Source: Banduia mediterranea (GTDB taxonomy: Bacteria; Pseudomonadota; Gammaproteobacteria; Nevskiales; Nevskiaceae). Taken from it: a stretch of 64,000 nt of DNA. The notes under the pieces are model-generated. The model saw only the letters and a program-made list of their open reading frames with translations. It had not been told where the DNA came from and made no database searches. The stretch covers positions 1-64,000 of the forward strand of contig NZ_JAVRIC010000021.1 in the NCBI RefSeq assembly GCF_031846245.1, given 5' to 3'. The position numbers and the translations under genes were made by a program. Positions 1 to 8,078 of the stretch are shown piece by piece (within the stretch, counting starts at the first letter, position 1; the number at the start of each line of letters is the position of its first letter).

Positions 1-778
1 TGGCAAGGCGCGATAACGCCGCCCCCAGTTCTCGGCCTTGCGCTTGATGCGTTGCCGGTCCGTGTGATTCTTACCTGCATAGCGGGCCCAGTGCACCCGG
101 TCCACCATCGAGGTGGTCTCCATGTATGTGTCGTGGGTCCGAAATAGTTGGCCATCACCGCCGATCGCCTCCAGATTGCCGTCGCCGGGCAGGCTGTTGT
201 CGACGCGGTCCACGGCATAGCGGGTACCCCGTATCACGCCGCCTTCGACCCAGTATTCGGTGAATACCGTGGCGCAGGGTGTTGTACCCAGACCAGTCGG
301 CCGGTGTTTCCAGCAATTCGTACAGCGACTGTCCACCGCCGTCCTGGGTGACCTGGACGTAGCCACCGTCGCTGGCGCGTCCGAAAGCCATCGGCTTGCT
401 GCGCTCGTAGATGTGATCATGGTCGACCAGCAGCAGGTCGACGCCGTAGCGCAGCAAGATCTGTTCTTCGAGCAGGCCAGGCCCAGCTTGGGCGGAGTGC
501 GGCCATCCTCGCTGGTCCAGATGGTGTAGTGCCGGGCGACGACGATGAAGTCGATTTCTCCGCGCGCGGCCTGTGCAAGCCCGGCCTCCATCGCCAGCAA
601 TTCGGTCGCCAGGCTGGCCGCCGAGATCACCCCGTCCAGCAGGCAGCCGGCCGTGCTGCAGAAGAAGTGCACGCGGCCATGGTCGAAACCGTAGTAGAAG
701 TTCTGACCGAGCTGGTGGATTCGCGAGTCATAGCCATCACCGCCGCCGTCCTTGGCTTGGTGATTGCCGACTGGGACG
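1..778 (-). pseudogene. Metallophosphoesterase fragment (purple acid phosphatase-like), frameshifted
   Basis: Reading leftward from 778, three successive frames give one family-like protein. About 778-480 gives VPVGNH (the GNH metal motif), FDHGRVHFF and ARHYTIW. About 480-265 gives YGVDLLLVDHDHIYERS, the equivalent of the family's GHxHxYER block with the usual Gly replaced by Asp. About 265-1 gives YWVEGGVIRGTRYAVDRV. No start codon or N-terminal part precedes GNH: the coding similarity begins right after the TAG stop of the upstream exporter gene. It would have been a calcineurin-like phosphatase. Two frameshifts, a lost N-terminus and the altered histidine block argue for a pseudogene. Sequencing error could explain the shifts but not the missing start. 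It continues past the window edge. Confidence 0.7.
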
Positions 779-779
779 G

Positions 780-1415
780 CTACAAGGAACGAGCCCATTC
801 GAACAGCACCACCGCCCCCAGCCCGAACAGGACCACGCCCATCGCCCGGTCGATCAGGTGGGCTCGGGCCTGTAGTCGCCGTCGCAGGCCCGCGTGCGAG
901 AGCATCAGTGCCAGCGCCGCGAACCAGGCGAAGGTCGCCAGCGGCAGCCACAAGCCGATCGTCAGCCGCAAGGCCCAATTCTGGGTTCCGGTGGCGACGG
1001 CGGAGAACAGGGCGACGAAGAACAGTGCCGCCTTGGGATTGAGGAGATTGGTCGCGAGGCCCAGGCCGTAGCTCTTGCGTGAGGCGACGACTGCGTCCGG
1101 CGCCAGCGTCTGTGCGCTCATCGGCCGGGCGCGCAGCGACTTGAAGCCGATCCAGATCAGTACCGCGGCGCCGAGTACGGCGGCGACATCCAGTAACGGC
1201 GGAAACGCTTGTACCGCCCAGCCCAGGCCGAACAGACCGTAAGCCACATGGAACAGGATGCCGCTGCCGATGCCGGCGGCGGTCCACACGCCGGCGGCGC
1301 GGCCATAGGCCAGCGACTGGCGGATCACGACGGCGAAATCGGGCCCGGGGCTGATCACTCCCAGCGCGTGCGCCAGCATCACGGTGACGAACATCGACCA
1401 GTCGGCCTGGGACAT
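780..1415 (-). CDS. LysE/RhtB-family amino-acid exporter
   Basis: 211-residue inner-membrane protein of the LysE/RhtB superfamily, which exports amino acids such as lysine, threonine or homoserine lactone; the substrate here cannot be read. The family signature ISPGPD is at residues 21-26, followed by about six hydrophobic segments and the usual conserved NLLNPKAALFF block near residue 120. Length is normal for the family (about 205-215). The start ATG overlaps the acetyltransferase stop as TGATG, so the two are probably translationally coupled. The gene ends directly against the phosphatase relic, so the original downstream neighbour has been lost. Confidence 0.88.
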   Translation of the reverse strand: MSQADWSMFVTVMLAHALGVISPGPDFAVVIRQSLAYGRAAGVWTAAGIGSGILFHVAYGLFGLGWAVQAFPPLLDVAAVLGAAVLIWIGFKSLRARPMSAQTLAPDAVVASRKSYGLGLATNLLNPKAALFFVALFSAVATGTQNWALRLTIGLWLPLATFAWFAALALMLSHAGLRRRLQARAHLIDRAMGVVLFGLGAVVLFEWARSL

Positions 1416-1987
1416 CAGCGGTCACGGTCCTGTCGGTATGCATCCGGCCAGGGCCCGCTTATCGGCGGCAGCACACGTTCGGTCTGTTCGGTGCGAAACA
1501 CCTCGAAGCCGCGGCGGCGATAGTTGTCGAGTGCGCGCGGATGGTCCAGCGAGCAGGTATGGACCCAGACGCGACCTGTGCCGGGCAGCGCCCAGGCCCG
1601 CGCGGTGCCGGTATAGAGCAGCCAGGCGCCAAGACCCGTGCCGATGGCCTGCGGCAGCAGGCCGAAATAGACGATTTCGACATCGCCTTGCGATTGTTGC
1701 TCCAGCTCGATGTAGCCGCTGGGTGCGCCGCCTTGCCTGGCCAGCCAGATCGAAACCTGCTCGCGATCCAGCCATCGCTGCCAGCGCGCATGCGTCCACG
1801 ACAGCCGGTCATGCCAGTGCCAGTCACCGCCCACGGCGGTATACAGATAGCGGGCAAACGCCGGTGTCGGTGCGATGACGCGTTCGAAAGCCAGGTCCGC
1901 TGCTGCTGTCGACGGCGGGCGCGGCGCCGGGATCAGCATCTCGGCCCGCAGCATTTGCAGTGACCATGTCGTGATCGTCGTCAGCAC
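1415..1987 (-). CDS. GNAT-family N-acetyltransferase
   Basis: 190 residues from a GTG start at 1987, chosen because family members begin with a xLTTWxLxM-like stretch matched here at residues 2-12 and because GGTGG lies about ten bases upstream. An ATG at 2101 would add 38 residues of poor family character. The acetyl-CoA loop is QAIGTGLG at 113-120, preceded by a YFGLLP strand typical of this GNAT subfamily, and there is a C-terminal NYRRRGF segment. It should transfer an acetyl group to an amine; the substrate is unknown. It is the first gene of a two-gene unit with the LysE-type exporter, which hints at amino-acid or amine detoxification (inference). Confidence 0.82.
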   Translation of the reverse strand: MLTTITTWSLQMLRAEMLIPAPRPPSTAAADLAFERVIAPTPAFARYLYTAVGGDWHWHDRLSWTHARWQRWLDREQVSIWLARQGGAPSGYIELEQQSQGDVEIVYFGLLPQAIGTGLGAWLLYTGTARAWALPGTGRVWVHTCSLDHPRALDNYRRRGFEVFRTEQTERVLPPISGPWPDAYRQDRDR

Positions 1988-2159
1988 CGGAGTCGGGTAT
2001 CCACCATGAAAGGATCGGCGCGAAGGATAATGGCTGAACCGGCCGCTCGCGAACGGCGCGCCTGCGTGTGGTTTCGGGTCGTGCTTCAAATCATTCGACA
2101 ACGTGCCGCGTCACAGGCTTGATGAGCCTGGTCATGATCTCCAGCCCAGCGTGCGATGG

Positions 2160-2437
2160 ACCCGCGCAGACCGACGAGCTTGCCGCGCGTGGGGCGACGC
2201 TGGCGCGTCTGCCCAAGGGCGCCCGCGCGGTGTTGATCCTGCACCGCCGTGGAGATGCACAGCTTTTCCGGTTCCCTGGTTTCCGATTGGGGTGCTGGGA
2301 CCGGTCGTATCGAACTGGAGAGCTTCAGCGGCGACATTGAACTACGCACAAAACCCGTAGCCCGAAGCCTGAGGTCATCGGACTGTCACTGCGGGCCCCG
2401 ATACTCGCCCGAGAGAATCAACCCGCGAGGATCATGA
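2160..2437 (+). pseudogene. Relic of an ECF sigma-factor region 4 joined to a DUF4097 C-terminus
   Basis: About 2170-2248 reads LARLPKGARAVLILH in one frame, close to the start of sigma-70 region 4 in ECF sigma factors. From the GTG at 2249, in another frame, it reads EMHSFSGS, GTGRIELESFSGDIELRTK, resembling the end of DUF4097 beta-strand repeat proteins. Such proteins can follow a sigma/anti-sigma pair in proteobacteria. The two pieces are adjacent with everything between them missing, so this looks like a deleted sigma/anti-sigma/DUF4097 operon. Recognition rests on short matches only. Confidence 0.4.
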
Positions 2438-3252
2438 TGACTACTGCGACCGATACTGCACCACGCTACCGAACGATCTGGATCTCGGACGTGCATCTCG
2501 GCACGCCGGGTTGCCAGGCCGAGTATCTGGTCGATTTCCTCAAGCACAATCATTGCGACACGCTCTATCTGGTCGGCGACATCATCGACGGCTGGAAGCT
2601 CAGCGGTGGTTGGTACTGGCCGCAGGAGCACACCAATGTCGTGCGCAAGGTGCTGACCAAGGCCAAGCGCGACACCAAGGTGTACTACGTCACCGGCAAT
2701 CATGACGAGTTCCTGCGCCGCTTTGTTGGTTTCGGTCTGGCGATGGGCAATATCCAGGTCGTCAACGAGCACGTGCACATCACCGCCGACGGACGTCGGT
2801 TGCTGGTGACGCATGGTGATGCCTTCGACGTGATCACGCGATATCACAAGTGGCTGGCGCTGGTGGGTGATGCCGCCTACAACGGCATGATGAAGGCCAA
2901 TCATTATTTCAACCGCGCGCGGCGATGGCTCAACATGCCGTACTGGTCGCTGTCAGCGTATGCCAAGCAGAAGGTGAAAAACGCCGTCAACATCATTTCG
3001 GAATTCGAGGAGGCGGTGGCGCGGGAGTGTCGGCGCCGTGGTCTCGATGGGGTGGTCTGCGGCCACATCCATCATGCCGAAATCCGCGACATCGATGGCG
3101 TGACCTACCTCAATTGCGGTGATTGGGTCGAATCCTGTACCGCGCTGGCGGAGGATCGCAACGGCAATATCGAGATTCTGCGCTGGATCGATATCGCTCG
3201 CCTCGATCAGCGCGACAAGGTGACCGCATTGAGCGCACGCACCGGAAGCTGA
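2434..3252 (+). CDS. UDP-2,3-diacylglucosamine diphosphatase-like phosphoesterase (LpxH type)
   Basis: 272 residues with all calcineurin-like metal motifs in order: SDVHLG (18-23), GDIIDGW (48-54), GNHDE (88-92), HGD (127-129) and GHIHHAE (210-216). It resembles the COG2908 group containing LpxH, which cleaves UDP-2,3-diacylglucosamine to lipid X and UMP in lipid A synthesis at the inner membrane. The protein is longer than E. coli LpxH (about 240) and has the extra helical insert seen in the alternative LpxH-like group, so the exact substrate is less certain than the fold. GAGGATC lies shortly before the ATG. It is a single gene followed by a GC-rich hairpin. Confidence 0.8.
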   Translation: MMTTATDTAPRYRTIWISDVHLGTPGCQAEYLVDFLKHNHCDTLYLVGDIIDGWKLSGGWYWPQEHTNVVRKVLTKAKRDTKVYYVTGNHDEFLRRFVGFGLAMGNIQVVNEHVHITADGRRLLVTHGDAFDVITRYHKWLALVGDAAYNGMMKANHYFNRARRWLNMPYWSLSAYAKQKVKNAVNIISEFEEAVARECRRRGLDGVVCGHIHHAEIRDIDGVTYLNCGDWVESCTALAEDRNGNIEILRWIDIARLDQRDKVTALSARTGS

Positions 3253-3254
3253 GC

Positions 3255-3271
3255 GCCCCCCTGCGGGGGGC
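3255..3271 (+). terminator. GC hairpin after the LpxH-like gene
   Basis: GCCCCCC (3255-3261), a 3-base loop and GGGGGGC form a perfect 7-bp stem starting two bases after the stop codon. There is no T-run after it, so it may be an mRNA 3'-end stabiliser or a weak terminator. Confidence 0.4.
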
Positions 3272-3607
3272 AACCAGGTCTCGGCACCGTTCGTTCTTCC
3301 GAAAATGTCGGCCGGTGGAAATATTTATTTCCGCTTTACTTCTGTGCATCGAACCAGCTTAGAATCGCTCCAACAGGCGAGCTCCCTGGTGCTTGATTCA
3401 ATCCCCCAGATGGTGGATGCGCCCCAGGGTTCGACGCGATGGTCATCGTGATAGGGAAGTCTTCGGGGGCTTTGACGTGGTGATGATTCAGCCGCTGTGC
3501 TGAATGCCCCGCTTCAATAAGAAGGATTTTGTGCCCAGTTGCGTCGCCAGGGTGTGGCGGCGACGCAAGCGCAATTTTGTCAATTTGAAGTCTGCCGGAG
3601 CATCAAC
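3272..3607 (+). other. Non-coding leader upstream of a small membrane peptide
   Basis: No convincing gene lies here. A possible -10 box TAGAAT sits at 3360-3365 with a TTTACT-like -35 too far upstream to be certain. A 7-bp hairpin, ATTCAGC (3486-3492) / GCTGAAT (3499-3505), lies in the middle. If transcription starts near 3372, the following small gene has a leader of about 235 nt, long enough for an RNA regulator, but I recognise no known riboswitch or sRNA family in it. Confidence 0.35.
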
Positions 3608-3724
3608 ATGCGGTACTACGACTCAGCCTTGGGCCGATACCGGTTCAAACGAAGATACAGCTTCGCGGCCTACGGATTCGCCGCGGGCATTGCACTGGGA
3701 TTTCTGATCGCCGTGCTTATGTAG
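3608..3724 (+). CDS. Small single-pass membrane peptide (38 aa), hypothetical
   Basis: ATG at 3608 follows GGAG with seven intervening bases. The peptide has a basic, aromatic N-terminal half (RYYDSALGRYRFKRRY) and one hydrophobic stretch, residues 20-38, rich in Gly/Ala/Leu that could span the membrane. The charge bias predicts an N-in orientation. I recognise no family. The good ribosome-binding site and clean basic-then-hydrophobic layout favour a real short gene over chance, but no homolog can be checked here. The downstream neighbour, ptsI, is convergent. Confidence 0.5.
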   Translation: MRYYDSALGRYRFKRRYSFAAYGFAAGIALGFLIAVLM

Positions 3725-3748
3725 GCCGATCGAGCACCGCCGAGTACC

Positions 3749-5485
3749 TCAGCCGATTCCGATCTGGTGCAGCCGATCCTGCAGCTCATGAATATCCGTG
3801 GTGTTCAGCGCGTGATCCACGGCTAGACGCAGTGCCGCGATGTCGGCGTCCAGAATGATGCGCTTGACCTCCAGCACGCTGGAGGGATGCATCGAGAATT
3901 CGGTCAGACCGAGCCCCAGTAGCAGCCGCGCGTACTGCGGGTCGCCAGCCATTTCGCCACACATCGCAACGGGAATGCCGGCCTGGTCACCGGCTTCGAT
4001 CGTCATCCGGATCAATCGCAGCACGGCGGGATGCAAGGGGTCGTACAGGTAATTGATCTCATCGTCGCCGCGATCGATCGCCAGTGTGTACTGGATCAGG
4101 TCGTTGGTGCCGATCGAGAAGAACTGCGCGTGTCGCGCCAGCATCGGAGCGGCGAGGGCTGCGGCCGGAACCTCGATCATCGCACCGACCGGCACCCGGG
4201 CGCCCATCGCCACGCCTTCACGGTGCAGCTGAACCCGTTCATCCTCGATCAGGCGCCGCGCCTGTCTGAACTCCGCGGTACTGGAGATCATCGGAAGCAT
4301 GATCTGGACCTGGCCGAGCGCGGAGGCGCGCAGCAGGGCGCGAATCTGGGTGCGAAACAGATCCAGATCCTTCAGGCACAGGCGGATCGCACGCAAACCC
4401 AGGGCGGGATTGCTGGGCTTCGGACCGGGACGGTTTGCGGAATCGACCTGTTTGTCGGCGCCGAGGTCGAGTGTCCGGATCGTGATCGGACCGTTCACGG
4501 CGGAGACGACGCTGGAGTACGCTTCGAACTGCTCGTTCTCGTCGGGCAGCGTCTTGCGATTCATGAACAGAAATTCGGTGCGGTACAGACCGACGCCTTC
4601 GGCCCCGACACGCTTGGCTTCCTTGCTGTCCTCGCTCAGCTCGATATTCGCCAACAGCCGCACTTTGACGCCGTCGCGTGAGATCGCGGGATCGTCCTTG
4701 TGCCGGATCAGCATGCGCCGATAGCGCTCGTCGCGCTCCTGACGGCGGCGATAGAACCTCAGCGCGCGTTCGTCCGGCGCGGCCACCAGATGCCCGGCCT
4801 GGCCGTCGACGATGATGTGCTCGCCTTCCCGCAGCCAGCGCCGGGCGTTGTTGACGCCCACCACCGCGGGAATGCCCAGACTGCGTGCGAGAATCGCCGT
4901 GTGCGATAACGGGCCGCCGTATTCGGTCACGAACGCGGCAGTGGATTGCTGTGCGAGCAGGATGATGTCGGCGGGGGTGATGTCGTCGGCGACGATGACC
5001 GCCGGTACGCCGTCGCGGTCGGCGTGCGCGGAAACATGGCGGTCGTTCTTCAGCAGTACGCGCATGATTCGCGCAACGACATGCTCGACATCGTCCCGTC
5101 GCGTGCGCAGATAGGGATCGTCCATCTGTTCGAACACCGCTGCCAGCGCGTCGCCGGTGCGGCGCAGCGCGGCCTCGGCGTTGACGCCGCCATTGCGAAT
5201 ATGGGTGACGGTGGACTCGGTGATGGAGCGGTCATCGATCATCAGCAGATGGGTATCGATGAACGCCGCGATGTCCTGTGGCGTGTTCGCGGGAATTTGC
5301 GCGCGGACCTCGCGCAGCTGTTCGGCCGCACGGCGCTGCGCGCCGTAGAAGCGCGTGATCTCGTGTTCGATCTCGTTGGCGGCCAGTGAATATTCCGGAA
5401 TATCCAGATCGCCGCCGGACAGCTTCTGCACGCGGCCGATGGCGATGCCGCGGGAAACGCCGAGACCGGAGTACCAAAGGCTCAT
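3749..5485 (-). CDS. ptsI: Phosphoenolpyruvate-protein phosphotransferase (PTS enzyme I)
   Basis: 578 residues from ATG 5485; a more upstream ATG would overlap ptsH and add non-family sequence. Enzyme I takes phosphate from PEP onto a histidine and passes it to HPr. The phospho-histidine is H195 in GGPLSHTAILARSLGIPAVVG (the usual motif is GGxTSHTAI, so two residues vary). The PEP-binding domain carries LYRTEFLFMNR, TLDLGADK and the VAMCGEMAGD cysteine block near the C-terminus. Length matches enzyme I (about 575) and there is no GAF domain, so it is not PtsP. It ends the block, 34 bp after ptsH. No sugar-specific EIIB/EIIC lies nearby, suggesting a regulatory role. Confidence 0.93.
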   Translation of the reverse strand: MSLWYSGLGVSRGIAIGRVQKLSGGDLDIPEYSLAANEIEHEITRFYGAQRRAAEQLREVRAQIPANTPQDIAAFIDTHLLMIDDRSITESTVTHIRNGGVNAEAALRRTGDALAAVFEQMDDPYLRTRRDDVEHVVARIMRVLLKNDRHVSAHADRDGVPAVIVADDITPADIILLAQQSTAAFVTEYGGPLSHTAILARSLGIPAVVGVNNARRWLREGEHIIVDGQAGHLVAAPDERALRFYRRRQERDERYRRMLIRHKDDPAISRDGVKVRLLANIELSEDSKEAKRVGAEGVGLYRTEFLFMNRKTLPDENEQFEAYSSVVSAVNGPITIRTLDLGADKQVDSANRPGPKPSNPALGLRAIRLCLKDLDLFRTQIRALLRASALGQVQIMLPMISSTAEFRQARRLIEDERVQLHREGVAMGARVPVGAMIEVPAAALAAPMLARHAQFFSIGTNDLIQYTLAIDRGDDEINYLYDPLHPAVLRLIRMTIEAGDQAGIPVAMCGEMAGDPQYARLLLGLGLTEFSMHPSSVLEVKRIILDADIAALRLAVDHALNTTDIHELQDRLHQIGIG

Positions 5486-5519
5486 GGTCGGGGCGGCCGG
5501 GCCCTGATGCACCAGACGC

Positions 5520-5795
5520 TCACGCCCGTTCTCCAAATCGGTCCGCCACCAATGCCACGAGTGCCTCGACGGCGGCGCCGGCGTCTTCGCCGTCCGCGAC
5601 CAGGGTGATCCGGCTACCACGTGCGGCGGCCAGCATCATCACGCCCATGATGCTCTTGCCACTGACTTCGCGGCCGTCCTTGCGCACGCGAACGTCGGCT
5701 TCGAAGCCGGAGGCGGTGGTGACCAGCTTCGCGGCGGCACGCGCATGCAGACCCAGGCGGTTGACGATTTCGACGGTGCGCTCGACGGTTTTCAT
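5520..5795 (-). CDS. ptsH: HPr phosphocarrier protein
   Basis: 91-residue HPr/NPr-like carrier. The catalytic histidine is H17 in GLHARAA, and S47 in GKSIMGVMML is the regulatory serine that HPr kinase would phosphorylate. Both residues needed for the enzyme I/HprK circuit are intact, and hprK is encoded 1.3 kb upstream in the same block. It lies 22 bp after the Man-type EIIA gene and 34 bp before ptsI. It accepts phosphate from enzyme I and should donate it to the EIIA proteins encoded here. Confidence 0.93.
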   Translation of the reverse strand: MKTVERTVEIVNRLGLHARAAAKLVTTASGFEADVRVRKDGREVSGKSIMGVMMLAAARGSRITLVADGEDAGAAVEALVALVADRFGERA

Positions 5796-5817
5796 GGCTA
5801 CGACGGATCGGGCGGGT

Positions 5818-6231
5818 TCAGGAGGAGGGGCGGGAACAGATCACAATGCCGCGTTGTCCGCCTTCGACGGCATTTCGGGCCATCTCGGCGAGTTCCAACT
5901 GCGGATAGTTGAAGATGCGCACCATCATCGGCAGGTTGACGCCCGCGACGACGGTGGTGCGCTCGTCGGTGTTGAACTGGTTGGCGATGTTGCTGGGGGT
6001 GGATCCGTAGGCATCGGTCAGTAACAGAACCCCGCTGCCGCGATCGAGCCGGTCGATCATGCGCCGGCCCTGACGTTGCAGCATGTTCGGATCCTGGATG
6101 CGCCGTACTTCGAGTACATCACAGGGCAAGGGCAGTGGGCCGAGCATGTCCGCCAGGGTTTCCAGCAGGAAGTGACCGAGCTTGCCATGCGTGACCAGCA
6201 GCAGGCCGACCGGTGCGGCCGCCTGCATCAC
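5818..6231 (-). CDS. Mannose-family PTS EIIA protein
   Basis: 137 residues, a stand-alone EIIA domain of the mannose family. The phospho-acceptor is H15 in LLVTHGKLG, followed by a LTDAYGSTPSN segment and VNLPMMVRI, both typical of the family. In full mannose systems EIIA is joined to EIIB and membrane EIIC/EIID subunits; none is present, so it probably senses phosphorylation rather than moving sugar (inference). Its start overlaps the rapZ stop by 4 bp. This arrangement (hprK-rapZ-EIIA-ptsH-ptsI) is known from proteobacteria with incomplete phosphotransferase systems. Confidence 0.87.
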   Translation of the reverse strand: MMQAAAPVGLLLVTHGKLGHFLLETLADMLGPLPLPCDVLEVRRIQDPNMLQRQGRRMIDRLDRGSGVLLLTDAYGSTPSNIANQFNTDERTTVVAGVNLPMMVRIFNYPQLELAEMARNAVEGGQRGIVICSRPSS

Positions 6232-7085
6232 CGGTGTGTCTCGCGATGGCGCACGATGATCGGATCGAAGCGGTCGCGCATGAGCTGCGCGAGGCGCTCC
6301 ACAATGAATACGGAGCGATGCTGCCCCCCGGTGCAGCCGATGCCCACGGTGAGGTAGGAGCGGTCCTGTGCGTCGAATGAGGGCAGCCAGGATTCGAGGA
6401 AGCCCTGAATGTCGCCGAGCATGCGTTGGACCTCATCCTGCGCCGCCAGATAGTCGGCCACCGGTTGGTCACGGCCGCTCAGTGCGCGCAGGCCAGGCTC
6501 CCAGTGCGGGTTCGGCAGGCAGCGCACGTCGAACACGAAATCGAGGCCGTCGGGCACGCCGTTCTTGAAGCCGAAGGATTCGAAGGTCAAGACCATCCGG
6601 CCCGGTACGCCGGGGCTGCGCAACTGGATCGTTTCGCGCAACTGGTGCACGTTCATGTCCGTGGTGTCGAGCGTGAGATGGGCAAGGTTGGCGATCGGGC
6701 TGAGCAGGCGGCGTTCCAGTCGGATCGCTTCGTTGAGCGGTGTATCGGCGCCAGACAGCGGATGCCGCCGCCGGGTTTCGTTGTAGCGTCGTCTCAGACT
6801 TTCGTCCGACGCCGTCAGAAAGATCACCTGGGCTTCGATGTCGATTCCGCGCAGCTGGTCCAGATAGACCGGAAACTGTGCGATTTCCTCGGGACTTTCA
6901 CGTGCGTCGATACCGATCGCCAGGCGCTCGTAGCGGTCGCGCAGCGTTACCGCGGTGTGCTGCGAAAGATGCGCCACCAGCGCCAGGGGCAGATTGTCGA
7001 TGCAGAAGTGCCCCATGTCCTCGTACTGGCGCAGCGCGACGCTCTTGCCGGCGCCGGACAGTCCGCTGACGATGACCAGTTCCAT
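6228..7085 (-). CDS. rapZ: RNase adapter protein RapZ
   Basis: 285 residues, matching the family (about 284). It has the N-terminal Walker A GLSGAGKS at 8-15, a CIDNLP block near residue 30, and the conserved C-terminal RNA/metabolite-binding half with GCTGGQHRSV. In E. coli RapZ binds GlcN6P and the sRNA GlmZ and directs RNase E cleavage to control glmS; whether GlmZ exists here is unknown. It lies 15 bp after hprK and overlaps the EIIA gene by 4 bp, so co-expression is likely. Confidence 0.93.
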   Translation of the reverse strand: MELVIVSGLSGAGKSVALRQYEDMGHFCIDNLPLALVAHLSQHTAVTLRDRYERLAIGIDARESPEEIAQFPVYLDQLRGIDIEAQVIFLTASDESLRRRYNETRRRHPLSGADTPLNEAIRLERRLLSPIANLAHLTLDTTDMNVHQLRETIQLRSPGVPGRMVLTFESFGFKNGVPDGLDFVFDVRCLPNPHWEPGLRALSGRDQPVADYLAAQDEVQRMLGDIQGFLESWLPSFDAQDRSYLTVGIGCTGGQHRSVFIVERLAQLMRDRFDPIIVRHRETHR

Positions 7086-7100
7086 TGCTGCGATCGGATC

Positions 7101-8039
7101 CTATTGCGTCCGGGGGCGGTTGATGGCGGCCTGTTGCCGTTCGGCGAATTCGAGGTCGGCGCGCTGGCCGTACAGCCGCAGCCAGAAATCGCGACAGGCG
7201 GCTTCCACCAGTGTCGCCAGATTATGCCCGATGGTGACCGGCATCGTGATCTGGGGAATGTCGATGTCGAGCCAGGCCCGGCTTCCGCGCTGGCCTTGAA
7301 GGCGCTGCAGATAGGCTTCCGGGTCTGTGGTCGAGGCGCGTTTCAGATGCAGCGCCAGATCGATTCCGACAGTGTCGCGTATGGCCACCGTTCCGTACAT
7401 CGATCGCGCGTCCAGTATGCCCAGACCACGAACCTCCAACATGCCGTTGAGCAGGCTCGGGCTGCGGCCTTCGAGCACTGGACCTGGCAGGCGCCGCAGT
7501 TCCACGGCGTCGTCGGCGACCAGACGGTGCCCGCGCGACAGCAATTCCAGCGCCAGTTCGCTCTTGCCGATTCCGGACTCGCCGGTCAACAGCACGCCCA
7601 GGCCAAACACATTCAAGAGCACGCCGTGGACGGTTACCCGCGGCGCGCGCAGCGCTTCAAGAGCCTGACGCAAGCGTGCAACGGCCTGATGTGCAGGCAG
7701 CGAGCTTGAAGCCAGGCTGAAATGCCGGAGCGCGGAATCGGCGGTGTCGATGACGGCGCCCGGGGTCAGCAGCAGGCTGTGCAAGCCCGCCTTCGCCAGC
7801 GTGCCGAAACAGCGCGTGCGGGTGGCGGGATCGCTGCGCTGGCACCATGCCGTCGCGGCGTCTCCGACAATCGCCAGTCCGCGCGACAGACTCGGATGGA
7901 AATAGCCGAGGGTGGAGACTGCCTGTGCCGGATTCGGGTCGCGCAGCCAATGTGTATCCGGCAGAGTCTCAACAAGACTGCGCAGCTCGGGATCGGCGCG
8001 ACGCCCCGAGGCCGGTTCGATCGGTACTTCGGCGTCCAT
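7101..8039 (-). CDS. hprK: HPr kinase/phosphorylase
   Basis: 312 residues. The P-loop GESGIGKSE is at 153-161, preceded by the conserved H138 (VHGVLL), and followed by the capping RGLGILD signature and IPVTIGHN-like MPVTIGHN. It phosphorylates or dephosphorylates the serine of HPr (S47 of the HPr encoded here) in response to metabolites. HprK is standard in Firmicutes and scattered in proteobacteria, where it usually accompanies rapZ and ptsN. The first 15 residues are not family-like, so the true start may be a little downstream. Confidence 0.92.
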   Translation of the reverse strand: MDAEVPIEPASGRRADPELRSLVETLPDTHWLRDPNPAQAVSTLGYFHPSLSRGLAIVGDAATAWCQRSDPATRTRCFGTLAKAGLHSLLLTPGAVIDTADSALRHFSLASSSLPAHQAVARLRQALEALRAPRVTVHGVLLNVFGLGVLLTGESGIGKSELALELLSRGHRLVADDAVELRRLPGPVLEGRSPSLLNGMLEVRGLGILDARSMYGTVAIRDTVGIDLALHLKRASTTDPEAYLQRLQGQRGSRAWLDIDIPQITMPVTIGHNLATLVEAACRDFWLRLYGQRADLEFAERQQAAINRPRTQ

Positions 8040-8078
8040 GCGCCCGGGCCTGAATTGGCGTTCGCTCAGGCGATGGGG

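Noticed and set aside
6426-7709. 427-codon open frame on the plus strand opposite rapZ and hprK
   Set aside because: It is antisense to two well-conserved genes. High GC lengthens antisense frames, and its sequence has no family character.
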